Shown here piece after piece: positions 8,753-20,969 of a stretch of DNA of 64,000 nt. The stretch covers positions 584,659 through 648,658 of the forward strand of contig JALRMH010000021.1 in the NCBI GenBank assembly GCA_026119935.1. Direction: 5' to 3'. A program made the position numbers and the translations under genes. How positions within the stretch are numbered: position 1 is the stretch's first letter; each line of letters starts with the position of its first letter. The notes below the pieces were generated by a model that saw only the letters and a program-made list of their open reading frames with translations, did not search any database and was not told where the DNA came from. The DNA is from Endothia cerciana. Taxonomy: Eukaryota; Ascomycota; Sordariomycetes; Diaporthales; Cryphonectriaceae.

Positions 8753-11710
8753 ACCTGGGCTGGTGGGTTGTGGGTGGGGGGCGGGGAGAAGGGGGAGGGC
8801 GCCCGGTCGGAGGGGGCCCTTGGGTTTTATCCTGGGGGCTGGAGAGTCTTGTGAGGGTGGGTGGCCTGTCCCCGTCCTCTGAGAGCCGGTAGTTGCGCCT
8901 CGAGAGGAATTCGTCGTGAGGTCTCTTCGTCTGAGATGAGACTGCTGCAGTGTTACATCGACGGGAGAGGCCCTTCACCGCAGCAGGCTGGGCGGTCCTA
9001 TGCTAGGCCGACAGGGGACTCTTGGGCGGGGGACGAAGGTCCGGGTAAATGCTGGCCCAGAATACTCCCAAAATGAAGAATAAAAAAATAAGAGGGACGG
9101 CCCCTAGATATCAAACAGCAGGTCGGCAGTCTGCAGACGAAAGAAAAGCACCAGCGCGCGCTCGCAGGCCTGGTCTTAACCCAGAGCACGGTGCCCCAGG
9201 TGGTCGGCCCTACACCATTTATACTTATGCGCCCCCCCCCCCCCTCCCCTCCTTGCCTTTCTCGTAAGAAAGAACCACACTTTCCTGCCTGTGAGACGCA
9301 AAGCAGGGAGCGGAGGAGGAGCCCGCGACGATGATGTCGCATCCGCTTTAGGCCAATTTCCCCGCGCCCGCAGTGGCATCTCTGCCCGGGCTCGAAAGAG
9401 TCTGGGGTAAAAAGTCCCGATTCTGGAGGCCCACAGGAGGCCGACGGACATGTCATGTCAGTCGAGCCCCACGGCTGAGTGATGGTCCGGGTGATATTGG
9501 ACGGGATACAACCAGGAGGATCCCCCCCCTCCCCCTCGGCTGTACGCCCTGGTCTCTTTTTGAAGTTTTTGTTTACTTATTTATCTTCTATCCGCGGGCG
9601 CGTTGATCAAGAGACTATGTTCATACCCTACTCACGCGAGACCCTGATACGCACTGGCGCTACGAAGAGACGACATGGAAAGAGTTCCACCCTATGGATC
9701 CGTGCTCCGCATATTTCCCAAGCGGGGTTCAGAATACTCCATACCCAAACTCGTAAGGGGGGGTGAAGGTCAAGGTAGGGAAGTCTCTCGCAGCATTATT
9801 ATTTATTATTACCTTTCCAAGCCCATCCTCGCTTCTTTTACTATCTGTGCATGGGGGGTCTCTTTGTCCCCAGGAGCCAGAGCCATCACCCAGCGGCACT
9901 TGATGCAGTCCATTTATTTCATTACACGAGCGATATGTCTGCTCACCTAAGCGATCCCTACAGAGATATTTATATGGTCGCTGCTGCTGCCAGGGAGTGG
10001 TCAGAGAGGCAAAAAACCACCTGTCATACGTTCACCTGCCGTGTTATGTCTGGGGGAGGTCCGGACTACTGTTGCTTCTATTGTATGCATGCGTGCATGT
10101 GCATGCATAGAGAGTAATTAGGCGGGGATGGAGTAGCAGAAGAGATGGTCCGTCAAGATGGCTTGGTCAACACCTTGGTCGACACCTTGGTCGAAGGTTG
10201 TGAGAGACTCCCCGGGCAGACGGAACCCCAGAGGCGGTCCTCCGACCGGGAGCTCGGCAGGACGGGGCAGGGAAAGTCAACAAGAAGAGATGCCGCGCCT
10301 TCAAGATCAAGCTGCCGCTTCCGCAGTCTTCCCTCGGCAGCTCGCTGCTTAGGAGGTTGGCGAGCTGGACTGCTGGGGCTTGGAGTGAGGACGGCAGGAC
10401 GTAATTGGGCCGTGGCGGGAGGTTGGGAGATCCCCACGGCAGGGCGTCTGGAATAAGTCTCGCATCCGGAAGGGGTTGTAGATGGCCATCTGTAGTCTAA
10501 TAAGGCGGAGCCTGGAGAAGTAACTGCCTTGGCTTGCGGAATCATGTACTTAGTCGAGAACAGAAGAACCTGCGAGCAAGGTGTAGAGGCTCAACAGAGC
10601 CCTACCATATACAGCCACACTCGTGACTAGTGAAGCAAATGAGACATGGTAGGCGATAATCGAGCTTGGCTCACTTTAAACCACTACAATATATCTCCAC
10701 AAGTGTATAATGAGATCCAGGGGCCGCTTCAGAAGCGCACGCCTGATAACCCCCCTCCCTTTCACCTCTCCCCTTTTCTCTCTGTATCAATTTAAATCCT
10801 TGTGGACCTGCGTACGATCGGATAGCGGGTGGCGATTCTTCCCGTTGGCAATGCCCAGGTGGTGGTGGTGGTGGTGGTGGTGGTGGTGGGTGGCATGTCC
10901 ATGCAACACAACCGCTGGAGATCGACCCGACGGGCCAACCCAGGTTGGCCTCTGGATAGGGTATGCTTCGGAGCACATACTGGTTTCTATGCCATACTTG
11001 CGTCCGTACAGGTGACGCATGGTTAAATTTAATTCGGGGTAGGGGCGGGGAGCGCCACCGGATTTGCTTAACGTGCGTGTGGTGTCTTACATGCATGCAG
11101 TAAGCTGATTCTGAAAGCGGTCGCACCCTGTGAGCCTCCGTCATCATCATCTGCGCACCTTACTCACCGGGACGAAGGCCGGCCTCTCTTCTCTGTCGTC
11201 TGGCAATATCCTCCCTCCTGGCGTACGAAATCCCCAGGTTCCACGTGAGACCCAGCAGATGCGACGCCAACCAGGCTGCCCGGGCGTTCGAGCCGCAGGC
11301 TGAGCTCGTCACTGAGACATTGGGACATTGCCGTGACGGTTCCAGAGCACCGCTGGCAGGGCCGACTCTACTTCTCCACCGCGTAAGTCTTCCGAAATTA
11401 GGTTTCCTGATGTGTGGGACGAGTTGGAAACAAAAACCCGCGGTGCAGGCGAACTTTGCCGCATGCCCACATCGTATATAAGCTTGTGGCTGCCATGACC
11501 GCATGTGGTAGACCTTGATCCTACCCAACTCCCAGCCTGGTGGTGTGGACCTGGCCATGCTCTCCTCCCCTTTCGCCGATTACTCTCACGGGCGCCGAGG
11601 GGACATTACATGAAACCACCCAAACCCCCCCCCCCCCCCAAATCCGATCACTCCAGCTGGCCCTTCACTCCAGAGTCGGGCCTCATGGGCTTTCGCGACC
11701 CTGATGCACA
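8753..11710. other. Long intergenic stretch, no gene supported
   Basis: Nearly 3 kb lacks a recognisable gene. It holds the promoter of the dehydrogenase at its left end and of the rhodopsin-fold gene at its right end. Simple sequence is frequent: a C run at 9232-9244, a (GGT)n block at 10858-10889, alternating TGCATG near 10084-10110 and a C run at 11625-11639. Open frames are short and lack family motifs. Confidence 0.5.
10858..10889. repeat. (GGT)n triplet microsatellite
   Basis: About ten tandem GGT copies in intergenic DNA. Confidence 0.85.
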
Positions 11711-13025
11711 ATGGGCCTTCAGGGGCAGGCCATCGGCCTCTTCGTCTTCTTTCCTGTACTGACCACCATCACCCTTGGGCTTCGGCTTTTCGTGCGTACG
11801 AGACTATGTAAGGGCGCATTTGGCTGGGACGATGTTGCCCTTATCATCACATGGGTAAGTCTTGATGCGCCTCGGGGGCCGGACTCGTGCTTCCAACCCC
11901 CAGCGGTGGCGGTCTCTGACGATACAAACAACAAACAGGTCGGCCTGCTTCTCTGGGTTGGGTTTGCCTGGAAGTCCATCACATATACCCACGGCACGGC
12001 CGAGTGGGCAATGGTATGTCGTCCCCGAGGCGCCCAGGCCACCTTCCCAACAACACACCTCTTACTGACCCCAAGCCCACCAGTATCACGCCGCCAAGGA
12101 CGATATATGCTATGTCATCAGCGGTACGGTGAAGATCAGTGTGGCCCTCGTGCTCTACCGGCTCGACAGCCGGCTGTTCATACGCGTCATCCTGATGGCC
12201 GACATGGTCATCTGCGCCATCTGGACGATCGTCGCCACTCTTGTCATCGGTGTGGGCTGTGAGAGCAACAGTCCGCTGGCCCTGGGTGCCTCCGTGTGTG
12301 AGGCGACGAACTACGCGCAGGAGGCCTCGTACGTTGTTTTCAACGTGGCCCACGTGCTTATACCCATTTTGATCCTGTGGGGCGTCCATGTCACCGGCAA
12401 CCTGAAATGGGCCGTCGTGTCCCTATTTGCTGTCGGGCTGCTGTGAGTTATGCCCTTTCATGCCCCAGTCCACCTCTGCCCGCGCGCCCGGACTTGGCCG
12501 CGCGTACATGTATCAGGGCTGCCGCGGAGGCTGACCAGGTCCGGCCGTTTCCCTAGTGCTGTCGTCGCTGCGGTCATAAAGCTCCAGGTCTATGTCGCCC
12601 TGTACCATCCGGCCCCGTCCACGGACTACGCCGCGCTATCGCTCCAGAGCACCATCTGGGCCGTGGCGGAGCACGGCCTGTCCCTGTTCGCGGCGTCGAT
12701 CCTCGCGATCAGGCCCTTCTTCACGTACATGTCAAAGTCCCTGTCCAACAGCCTGTACGGCGGGGACACCCGGAAGACGTCGGACGCCTCGGGCCGCAGC
12801 AACTCGCTCGGCGCCTCGAAGAGCCCGACCTGGCCGGACACTCGGGGGTCTGCTGCGGAGATGGGCGTGGTCGGGGTGCGCAGCGAGGTGGACGTCCGCA
12901 GCGAGTACGGTGTCGAGGGCGACCTGCGGCACCCGGCGTACACGGTGGATGTGTACAACGAGAGTACCAGGAGGCTGGTGATGGGGGCCAAGGAGGAACT
13001 GGGAGTCGGCATCAGCCCTGCTTGA
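11711..13025 (+). CDS. Rhodopsin-fold (PTH11/SAT4-like) integral membrane protein
   Basis: Four exons (11711-11854, 11939-12013, 12084-12442, 12557-13025) give 348 residues. All three introns have good sites (GTAAGT, GTATGT, GTGAGT; acceptors CAG, CAG, TAG) and phases 0, 0 and 2. The diagnostic start is a first helix followed by LGLRLFVRTRL and then FGWDDVALI, the hallmark of the fungal rhodopsin domain found in PTH11-related and SAT4 proteins. Seven hydrophobic segments follow, including VKISVALVLYRLD and ILWGVHVTG, ending near residue 245. The roughly 100-residue C-terminal tail is hydrophilic and cytosolic. No CFEM domain precedes TM1. PTH11-like proteins are proposed surface receptors for host or hydrophobic cues, but most subfamily members have no tested role. 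The short N-terminus (about 7 residues before TM1) fits this subfamily. Confidence 0.87.
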
Positions 13026-14339
13026 AGAGCAGGGTCCTGTACGGTGGTTTTTTGGTTGGGGGGGGGGGTGTGTTTTTTCCTCGTAAATTTTAGCCTCGCG
13101 AGAATCCCAGCGCTTGAAGTATATATACTACATACTACGTATAAAAAACAAAGAAAAAAGATGAATCATGGCACGCTTAAACTCGTGATTCTCCTCCGAC
13201 AGACCGGCCCATTGAACTGGCGTTAACCGGTGGTTCAGGCTGTCACCAAGGTTTCCTGTTATCTTCAGGTTATAACCAAGCCGATTAGGTGTTGCCCATG
13301 TATCGCCTTCTTCCCCGTGATGGTATTAGCAGAAGAATCTAGTCGGGAGTGGGGCTCTGGGTTTGACCCTCGAGCCCAAAACCTGCAGCGTCGTTGGGTT
13401 TCCGGTGCTGGAAGCCGACAGCTCCATCAGGAGGATGAAATAGGGCGGAGGCAACTGAACTCCATAGGGCCCAGTTGATCTGAATCTGAGCGGGTTCGAC
13501 CCGCTGCCGTGCCGCCGTACGAAGGCTGTCCCTACCCAACACCAAGGCAGGCCGCAGATATGGCGATCCATGACAGGCCGGGCGTGCTCGTGTTTCATGT
13601 ACCTGCAGTAGTCATCCTCCTCCGACCAGTCGGATCTCAGTATATCGAAGGGTCCTAGGGGGAAGCTACTGGCTGACCGCTGGGAGAATCATGGGGATGG
13701 CAGGACGGGTCTCCGATGGCGTAGCCGCAGACGTGGACGATAGCGATAAGTCGTCGTAGCAAGGATAGGTGTAGCCTTTTTCGATCAATAGCCCTCTCGA
13801 CTAGATAGATCAGAGACGATTGTTCGCGTTGTTGGTCACCCGGGCCTGGGATAATCGGAGGCGATGCACCGACGCCTACAAGACATAGTCCTATAAGTAA
13901 GCCTTCGCGTGCTAGAGCAAGTGACAATTTAGTGGGGGCCGATTTCGTCGAAATTTGCTGTAAAGAATACCGAGCTGTATCCAAGCAAGACCCAGGGTAA
14001 CAAAGACCCCTCCTCTTCCTTGAAATTCTTTTTTTTTTGTTTTTGTTTTTTTTATACCAATCTTCAGCAGTCCGGTAGTGAGAGAGGGTCTGACCCATAT
14101 CGGACAGCAACCTTCGACTCTCTGTGCAAGTAATAGAAACAGAAATGTCACAGAGCTGAGTGAAGAGTATGTGACAGAAAGGGAAATGATTACGTTTGTA
14201 AGCAGTGGCTTGTATCACATTTCGAGTTGGCGAGGTTGCTGTGTGTTATTGACTGACTCTGGGTCTCGAAGTGGAAGAAATTTCTGTAGGGCAGAACATT
14301 GTATGTGGATATCGTTGAAACTCTGGACGTGCCTCAAGA

Positions 14340-14690
14340 CAGCATGCTTCACGGAGATATCCTCACATACAGTTATGCTCTCCACCTTGGTAGAGACGCT
14401 TTACGACTTTATCAGTGATCTGCGGAACTACACAGGATCAGCATAACTGTTTTGCATCCAGGTCTTGCAAAGTGGCTGTTTCCTTCGACCTCTTCTGCGC
14501 AAAGATCCTCTCAGAACATGTGGCGTGTCACGATCACCCCGCTGCCGAGATAGTTATTTCATAGCAGCTCCTATGATGTTGTTGCTTATGGACCTCACAT
14601 TTTCGGAGTTTTTCTCGACGGCTTGGAAGCATACATTTTTGGGGGAGCAGAGGCCAAGGTCATCACCGTAACCCGTGAGTGTACAAGCAC
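14340..14690 (+). other. Coding-like patch in shifting frames, possible gene relic
   Basis: Short protein-like stretches occur in sequence but in different frames: HGDILTYSYALHLGRDALRL, then CKVAVSFDLFCAKILSEHVA, then SYDVVAYGPHIFGVFLDGLE, followed by AYIFGGAEAKVITVT just before a GTGAGT-like donor. Each looks like real protein rather than random translation, but stops and frame changes separate them. I cannot name a family. This is either a decayed gene or a misread gene with several short introns. Confidence 0.25.
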
Positions 14691-16912
14691 CACTAGGTGT
14701 TTCTTGAGGCTGCCTCTTGCCTGTCTCTTTGATACTCTAGCGTGTGAGCCTCGGGGCACGTGGGCATTAACAGAGCGAAGGCATCATGAACAGCTCCGTC
14801 TGCCCGCAGAGACTATGGCATTCTGGGCAGAACAGCTCAGGAGTGAGGTGGGAAGAGTAAACTACGAGGTTGTAATGTCACTCCAGCGATGTGGGACTTG
14901 TTGCAATCCAGCAACCTCCTGGTGCTTGTGGGTTTCCTATCGCCAGAGCACTGCACCGGAGGAGAGGGGGGGGGGGGAAAGGGGGTTTTCCCTAAGCAGA
15001 CTGCCCTGGGGTCACGAGGAGCTGTGTTGGGGCCCGGCGCTTGCTATGAAGAGATGGTACAAGGAATTCCTCAGAATCTCTTTCGCGGCTAACTGGGCCC
15101 CAAAAGTGTCGCTTACGCTCAGAGACCCAGTATCAAGTCAGAGGAAGAGGGGGGGGGGGGAGGGGCCCGTTTGGAACCCGGCTCGACTTTGGCCTGAGCA
15201 GAACAGACGACATTGTCCTTTGACAAGCTGACAGAAAGACATCTGCACCGAACGACGGTTCACTGGTGAGGGCAGTCAAGGGGCGCTCGGCCTAACATTT
15301 GGCTGACCGGCAGGCCTGACAAATGACAGGTCTACCATAGCAATACGAAGAAGGTGTGTACATAGCTACAGTACTACCCAGACGCATGTGCATTGCCTGG
15401 GGCACTCCAGCGCACTCGCACCTGTAGAACCAGAACCAGAACCAGAAATGCCTAAGCCGATGGCCCCCACAGGTGAGTGAGTGATCTGGAACGCCCTTGG
15501 GCCAGTGCGGCAGACAAGAGGCGCTAGAGGCTGCATGAGACCGATGATGTGTTAACTGCGCCACCGATTTTCCAGACGGTCCAATGTCGAAAGGGCAGAT
15601 CAGACAGACCCTGTGGCAATGTCTCGACCATGGCATGACGGAGGGGAGGGTGTCCAATATGCACTTGGGAATGGTGACGGAGGATCCGAGCTGCAACATC
15701 GAAGGCGGCCAGAAGACAATGACCTGGCCAGAAGACAGGGCCAGCCTCCGTCGTCGCAGAGCACGATCCGGCTCGAGGCAGCAACCTCGACCTCGAAACG
15801 TCGGTGACATATCGGAAATGGAGGGTGTCGACCTGTCCAGCAGGGCTGGAAAAGGTTACGAGAGCGAGCCGGATCGTTGGTACACAGAGCCCCTCCTCCC
15901 CTCACCACAGTAGTCTAGTGGACACATGTCAATGACAAGGACCCCCTCGACCCCACCTGATACCATCGACAAAAAAGCAAAAGATAGTTTCACGTACGGC
16001 ATCTCAGACGCCTGACATGCCTACATGCGCGGAAGTCTGCAAGTCCGGTTGGGGAGGGGGGGGGGAGAAGAGAAGCACCGAGGTGCAGGAAAATGCCCAG
16101 TCGAGCGAAGGAGGGAGGGGCTTACAGTACGTCCGTACGTACTACGGCAGAGCAGGGCACTGCGGGTACTACGGTACCAAACGGTACTGCCATCCCCTGG
16201 CCCTTGTCGTGAGAAGAACAGATGCACGCGATGATTGGTGCATCAGGATTATTGTGGACGAGGGACTGCAGCCAATGAGCGGCGAGGAGGCCCCGTGTAC
16301 GTAGGATGGCCTGCCGGGGGGGGGGCGGGTCCAAGATCTGCCTCAGTAGGAGCTTCGAAGCATCGGTCAAAGAGAGGTCCGGAAAGACAGTGGGGCATCC
16401 AGTATCCAACCCTCCTTCTTCCTCCTCCTCTTCTGGTCAGATTCGATCATTGACCAGCGACGCACCCTCTATCAGGACGCACTGCGCCTCGTCGAACTAC
16501 ACAGTACTCCGCCGACTGGTTTCTGACCCGCTGCAGCCGCTGCACAGCAGTCAACACGCCCGGGGCGACAAGACGAGGGCGACGACGGTCGACGTGCGCG
16601 TTGTTCCTGTTCCTCTATCCTACAATTCCCACCTGTCGCCCGCCCTCTCGCAGGACCGAACACCAGCTTCTCCTGTCTGGATCATTATTCCCGGTCGTGT
16701 CTCTCCTGGGCGCCTGTCCGATCTCGACATCTCGCCCTTGCATGAGGCGCCTGTCCTCTCCTGCATTCTACATTGCGCCTACATTCGATCCCGCGGGTCC
16801 AGCGGTCGAATCAGAGTCCACTTTACGCGGTGCGTGGGTGTTTTCTCGCGAAAGTCGCACGTCACAACGCGTGCGCAGGGGTCCGTCTCCCTTTGCGCTC
16901 TTCCATTTATAT

Positions 16913-16927
16913 CCCCCCCCCCCCCCC
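16913..16927. repeat. Poly-C run of 15
   Basis: One of the longest of the many C or G runs in the GC-rich left part of the window. Confidence 0.9.
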
Positions 16928-18530
16928 ACTCGGGCGACGAGAAGGAGGAGACCCCATCTCACGACGGCCCGTCACTGGCCAGGCCGACAGCTCTGACGAG
17001 GGATGCCGTGTATGTTCATCCACCCCCATCTGAGATCACCTGCTTATCCACGGCCTACCCCGGCCTGGTCCATGTTCAAACCTCCCCCCACGGCTCTCAG
17101 GACACGGATGGACCTGTGCCTTGACCTGGCCTGACCCTGCCCCCCCCCCCCCTCCTTGTTCAACCTCGAGCCCTTCACTCTCGATCAGTCAAGTCCCATC
17201 TCATCGGTCCCTCCCTCCCTCCCTCCCCTCAATCCTCCTTCCGGCCGAGACTGGGACCCTGCCAACCCCATCGTCAGTCATTCTTCCTTCTTCTTGCCCC
17301 TTGTCCCCTTGGGCTCCGGATCGACTTTTCCCCCCCCCTCCCCCTCCCCGCCCTTTTCCAGACACATATTCGTCCGGCCCAGATCGATAATTCCCGTCCC
17401 AGATGCACATTTGTACAGGGGACATGCCGGTCTAATACCGCTTCACAGCTATTGCAGCAGCACAGGACGGTCCTCTGCCCTATCAGCATCCCGTACGCCG
17501 TCCCTCGTCATCTGCAGGCGCTTCCTGTTTTTGAACACACCAACGTCTCACCAGGTGGGAGATCCGTCCTCAACCTCTGGCCCAACCAGGACACCACAGC
17601 CACCTGCTCAGCGACCCACCTCCTGCGAGGCACTGCACCGGCCTGACCAGGTACGTCCGCACTAGACCGTCTGGAGGCGCCCTCGAGCTAATCTGCCGCC
17701 AAGCCAAGGCACCACCGGCCTGGCCTGCGGCTTGCCTCATCATCCTCTTCGCTCTGCGCCGCGCATGAAGCATTAACCCCGTTCACCCGCACCTGGCCAC
17801 GTCCACCTCGGCCTCCCTCCCTCACAAGAAGGCGCCCGCCCCCCCTACTGAGACCTCACCACTCGTTCGCGCCGATCTGACCCGGCTCGCCCTCTCTCCT
17901 AGTCTCACCCGAACCTTGCCCTTCCCGGTCCTGAGGGCCCGTACTGTGGTACCACCCGGCAAGCCGCCTGCTGCTAGCAAAGCTGGGCGTAATAAGGCAA
18001 TACCCTCCCACACCCCCCCCCTTTTCGTCCTCCGGCCCAGCTTGCCTCAGGATCTCTCCCCTCTCTCTCCCCTTCCTTCCTCTCCTCCTCGAAAAGAAAA
18101 CCCATTCCAGTTCGAGATTCTGCCGCCGGTTCACCCTTGTCTCGACCCCCTCTGGCGACCTTGAGGACTTCTACCGATTCCCGGCTCCACAACCGCGGCC
18201 AGGTTGATCTCCACCGGCACGAGTCCGAACACCCTCGTCGGTTTTAGACTCCACAGCACAGCATTGGCCAGGAGCGCGCACTATCCGCACTCAACCTGTG
18301 GCCCAAGCCCCAGGAGGGACACACATCTGCAGTCTGACGGTCCGACCACCAAACCCAATCGGAGCTCCATTGGCCTGGCCGTTCTTCTTTTCTCGGACTG
18401 CCATCACGTCGTTCGTGCATCGGGCTAGCACGGGCAACATAACATCTAGGCCCGCCGCCGGCGTGCTCGACACTGTTTGTTTGTTTTTGTTGTCGTCGAG
18501 GTTCAATTGGATCCACCCCCGCCGCACACA

Positions 18531-19944
18531 ATGGCTGCTGTCATCCGCCAGCCGTTCGCGCCCCTCGATGGGGCCCGACTGCAGAGCCTGACCAGCATGA
18601 AGAACGTACAGAGCTGTCAGTCCCCAGCCCCCGTCACGGCCCAACCCTCCCCTCCCCCCCCTTCCTCCCCTGAACCTCCTCCCCTGAACCGACCTGGCGA
18701 GGGCCTTGACCCATGGCTGCTGGGCGGCTCGAGTCGATTGATAAATACATGATGGGCCGGGTCCCGCTAACCTGACCACAGCCATCCCCGCCTCATCGCC
18801 TGGCAAGCGGAAGGCTGCTGACCTTCTCGACGTCCACGACTTCGAGAATGTCGACCCGGCTCTCCTCCTCTCCAAGCGTGCCAGGTCTGGCCCCGACGGC
18901 CTGAGCAAGGGCTTCTTCAAGCCCCCTGCTTTCCTCCTCACCAAGTCGTCCTCCGCCCCGACCGTCCTCGGCAGCAAGGATGGCCTCCCCCCCTACAGCG
19001 CACCCAAGGCCGCCTCACCTCGTCCGCGGTCCATCCTGAATCCCAAGTCGCCCGCCAAGAAGCTCCAAAGCAGCCTGTCCAAGACCACCTCCCCCCCCAT
19101 GTCTGCGCCCGCCGGCCGCTCACCCACCCGGGGCAACAGGCGCATCGGCATCCTCGACCGCCGCCGGGCTGGTCGAGCCGACCCGCCCTCGTTCAACCTC
19201 TTTTCTGCACCCTTCTCACTCGACGCCGCCGTCAAGGGCACACTACCCAGCTATGCCTCACACCCGTCCTCGTCCGCCAAGACAGGCGCCGCCGCCGCCT
19301 CCGACAGCGTCTACGGCTCCAGCATGAAGTCTTCTTGGTTCTTTGAGATCCACGAGGACACGCCAGAGCAGGAGATGACCAACCTGCTGCAGCACAGCAC
19401 ATGCATGCTGGACATCAGCAGCGACGAGGAGTGCGAGCAGAGAATGCGGCGCGAGAAGGCCGAAGGGCGGGGCAAGGAGAATATTCCACCCCCGGACGAC
19501 GTGTCGCAGACCTCGATCCGAAGGAGCACCACCATCAGTGAGGGCGGCATGGAGTACGAGAAGCCCCGCACAGCGCTTGGTGATCTAAACGTGGAGGATT
19601 TCTACTCGGGGGGTGTAGATCCGTCCGATGTGATCATCGTGCCCGGCGACGAGGACGATGGCACGGTCGTCGATGGCGAGCAGCCACAGGAGCCAGCCCA
19701 GGGCCCTAGCGGGCTTCCTGCCTCGGACCACGTGCCTGACGCCACCGTCGAGGTCAAGGCCGGGGTGGTGGAGCCTTCTGAGCCGACCACCGCCCCTGTC
19801 AAGCTGGCAACCCTCCGACCCTTGGATGGGACCGGCGGGAGCTTCGACCTGTGGGAGAGCTCCAGCGCCAAGGACGAGGGTGCCGGTGCGAGGTCACCAA
19901 GCCCGATACCCGCATCACCCGCCCCGGGGTCGGGTGAGAGCTAG
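18531..19944 (+). CDS. Disordered protein with KEN-box and D-box sequences, probable cell-cycle-linked regulator
   Basis: Two exons (18531-18615 and 18782-19944) give 415 residues. The intron has a GTCAGT donor and a CTGAC...CACAG end, and phase 1 is restored (ser codon). The protein is Ser/Pro/Lys/Arg-rich and largely disordered. Visible short motifs include PGKRKAADLL near the N-terminus, RPRSILNPKSPAKKLQ at about 110-125, and GILDRRRAG. A conserved-looking block WFFEIHEDTPEQEMTNLL leads to HSTCMLDISSDEE at about 245-275. GRGKENIPPP at about 290 matches the KEN degron, and RTALGDLN at about 325 matches the destruction-box consensus RxxLxxxN. KEN and D-boxes are recognised by the APC/C with Cdc20 or Cdh1 in all eukaryotes. 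The protein is conserved-looking but I cannot assign a name; nuclear localisation is inferred from basic clusters. Confidence 0.75.
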
Positions 19945-20969
19945 GCTGTGGGGTGCTGCACGCTGTCGTCGTTTGTGATTGTGATTGTTCTGGTTTCAGC
20001 GGGTTGCATCAGGCGTACATGGGGGTCTGGCTTGAGGCGTTGAGCTCTGCTTTCGCTAGTGGCACGGGTAACGAACGGCTGGCAGGACGGATAGGACGAT
20101 CGACCAGGACAGGTCGGACAGGATAGGGTTTTCAGATTTACATGCGTGCACGCCGGTATGACTGTCGCGCGGTGGTTTTTTTTTTTATTTTTTTATTTTA
20201 TTTTTTATTTTATTAGCTGGCTGTACGGTTGATGCTATCTACGGAACGCCCTTCGGCCACACTCCTTCAAAGTGGAAATACAGTTTGCCGTTCATGGATT
20301 AATGAGTTCCCCTCCCGCAGGATGGAAATAGACTCGTGTTCCGGTGTTCAAGCGGGCGCGGGCCGCCCTCCGGAGTTTCGAGCACCGTGGACTCTGGCAA
20401 TCCTCAGTATCTGGCTTTTGCCTCCCCCCGACGCCCCCAACGTGAGAGGATGTTAATTAGAGCGCCGCCCGGAGACGCAAGATTCTCCGGGGGGGGGGGG
20501 GGAAGCGTGTTGTTGCACCTAATTTAATCCCCAAAGCGTACGCCCGCAAGGCATCATCGCATGTGAAACCACCCACATGAAAACCACCAAGGTACATGGA
20601 AGAGGGAATTCTATGGTAGCAGGTAGGGAGGCAGGTTTTCCGCAAACCCGACAGAGGAGGGTGTCGCTGCGGGCACCCGTGCAAAAATCCCCGGGAGGGG
20701 GGGGGGTGTGTCGCGGCAGCCCTCTGTGAGGGAGGGAGGACCCCTGCGCACCACCCGGCGGGGTTTCTGAAGCCCGACCAACAGTAGGCGGTTCTCATCA
20801 TCATCATCATAACTCTTACTCAAGACGACTTCCAGGGGGGGAGGGGAAACTTTTTTGTTTCAGTCTTTTTTTTTTTTCCTTCCTTCCTTCCTTCCTTCCT
20901 TCTTTCTCTCAGAAGAGAGGAAAAAAATAAAAAAAAATAAAAAAAATAACTATCGTCCACAGATAAGAT
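19945..20969. other. Intergenic, low-complexity
   Basis: No gene seen. It holds a T/A-rich stretch at 20177-20216, a 14-base G run at 20489-20502 and a (CTTC)n repeat near 20878-20903 followed by A-rich sequence immediately 5' of the thymidylate kinase start. The last part is its promoter and leader. Confidence 0.6.
20878..20903. repeat. (CTTC)n tetranucleotide repeat in the thymidylate kinase leader
   Basis: About six CTTC copies lie between a T run and an A-rich run, ending about 65 bases before the ATG at 20970. Long CT tracts just upstream of the start are common in fungal housekeeping promoters. Confidence 0.8.

Larger units (their letters stand above)
13026..18530. other. 5.5-kb gene-poor stretch
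   Basis: No intact gene is supported. A coding-like but broken patch occurs near 14340-14690 (listed separately). From about 16900 to 18500 the plus strand is pyrimidine-rich with C runs (16913-16927, 17140-17152), typical of long promoters and 5' leaders before a fungal housekeeping gene; it probably serves the gene starting at 18531. G runs of 9-10 lie near 14968 and 15150. Confidence 0.5.

Noticed and set aside
7304..8854. 516-codon plus-strand frame
   Set aside because: Lies opposite the dehydrogenase exons and intron; composition is the Arg/Ala/Gly/Pro-rich type expected from a GC-rich antisense frame; no domain.
13480..13520. tRNA-like GGGTTCGACCCGC sequence
   Set aside because: The stem-loop spacing does not fit a T-arm (wrong loop position) and no acceptor, D or anticodon arm could be built around it.
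17156..17665. 169-codon plus-strand frame rich in Pro/Ser
   Set aside because: Pyrimidine-rich promoter/leader DNA reads as Ser/Pro/Leu in any frame; no conservation signal.
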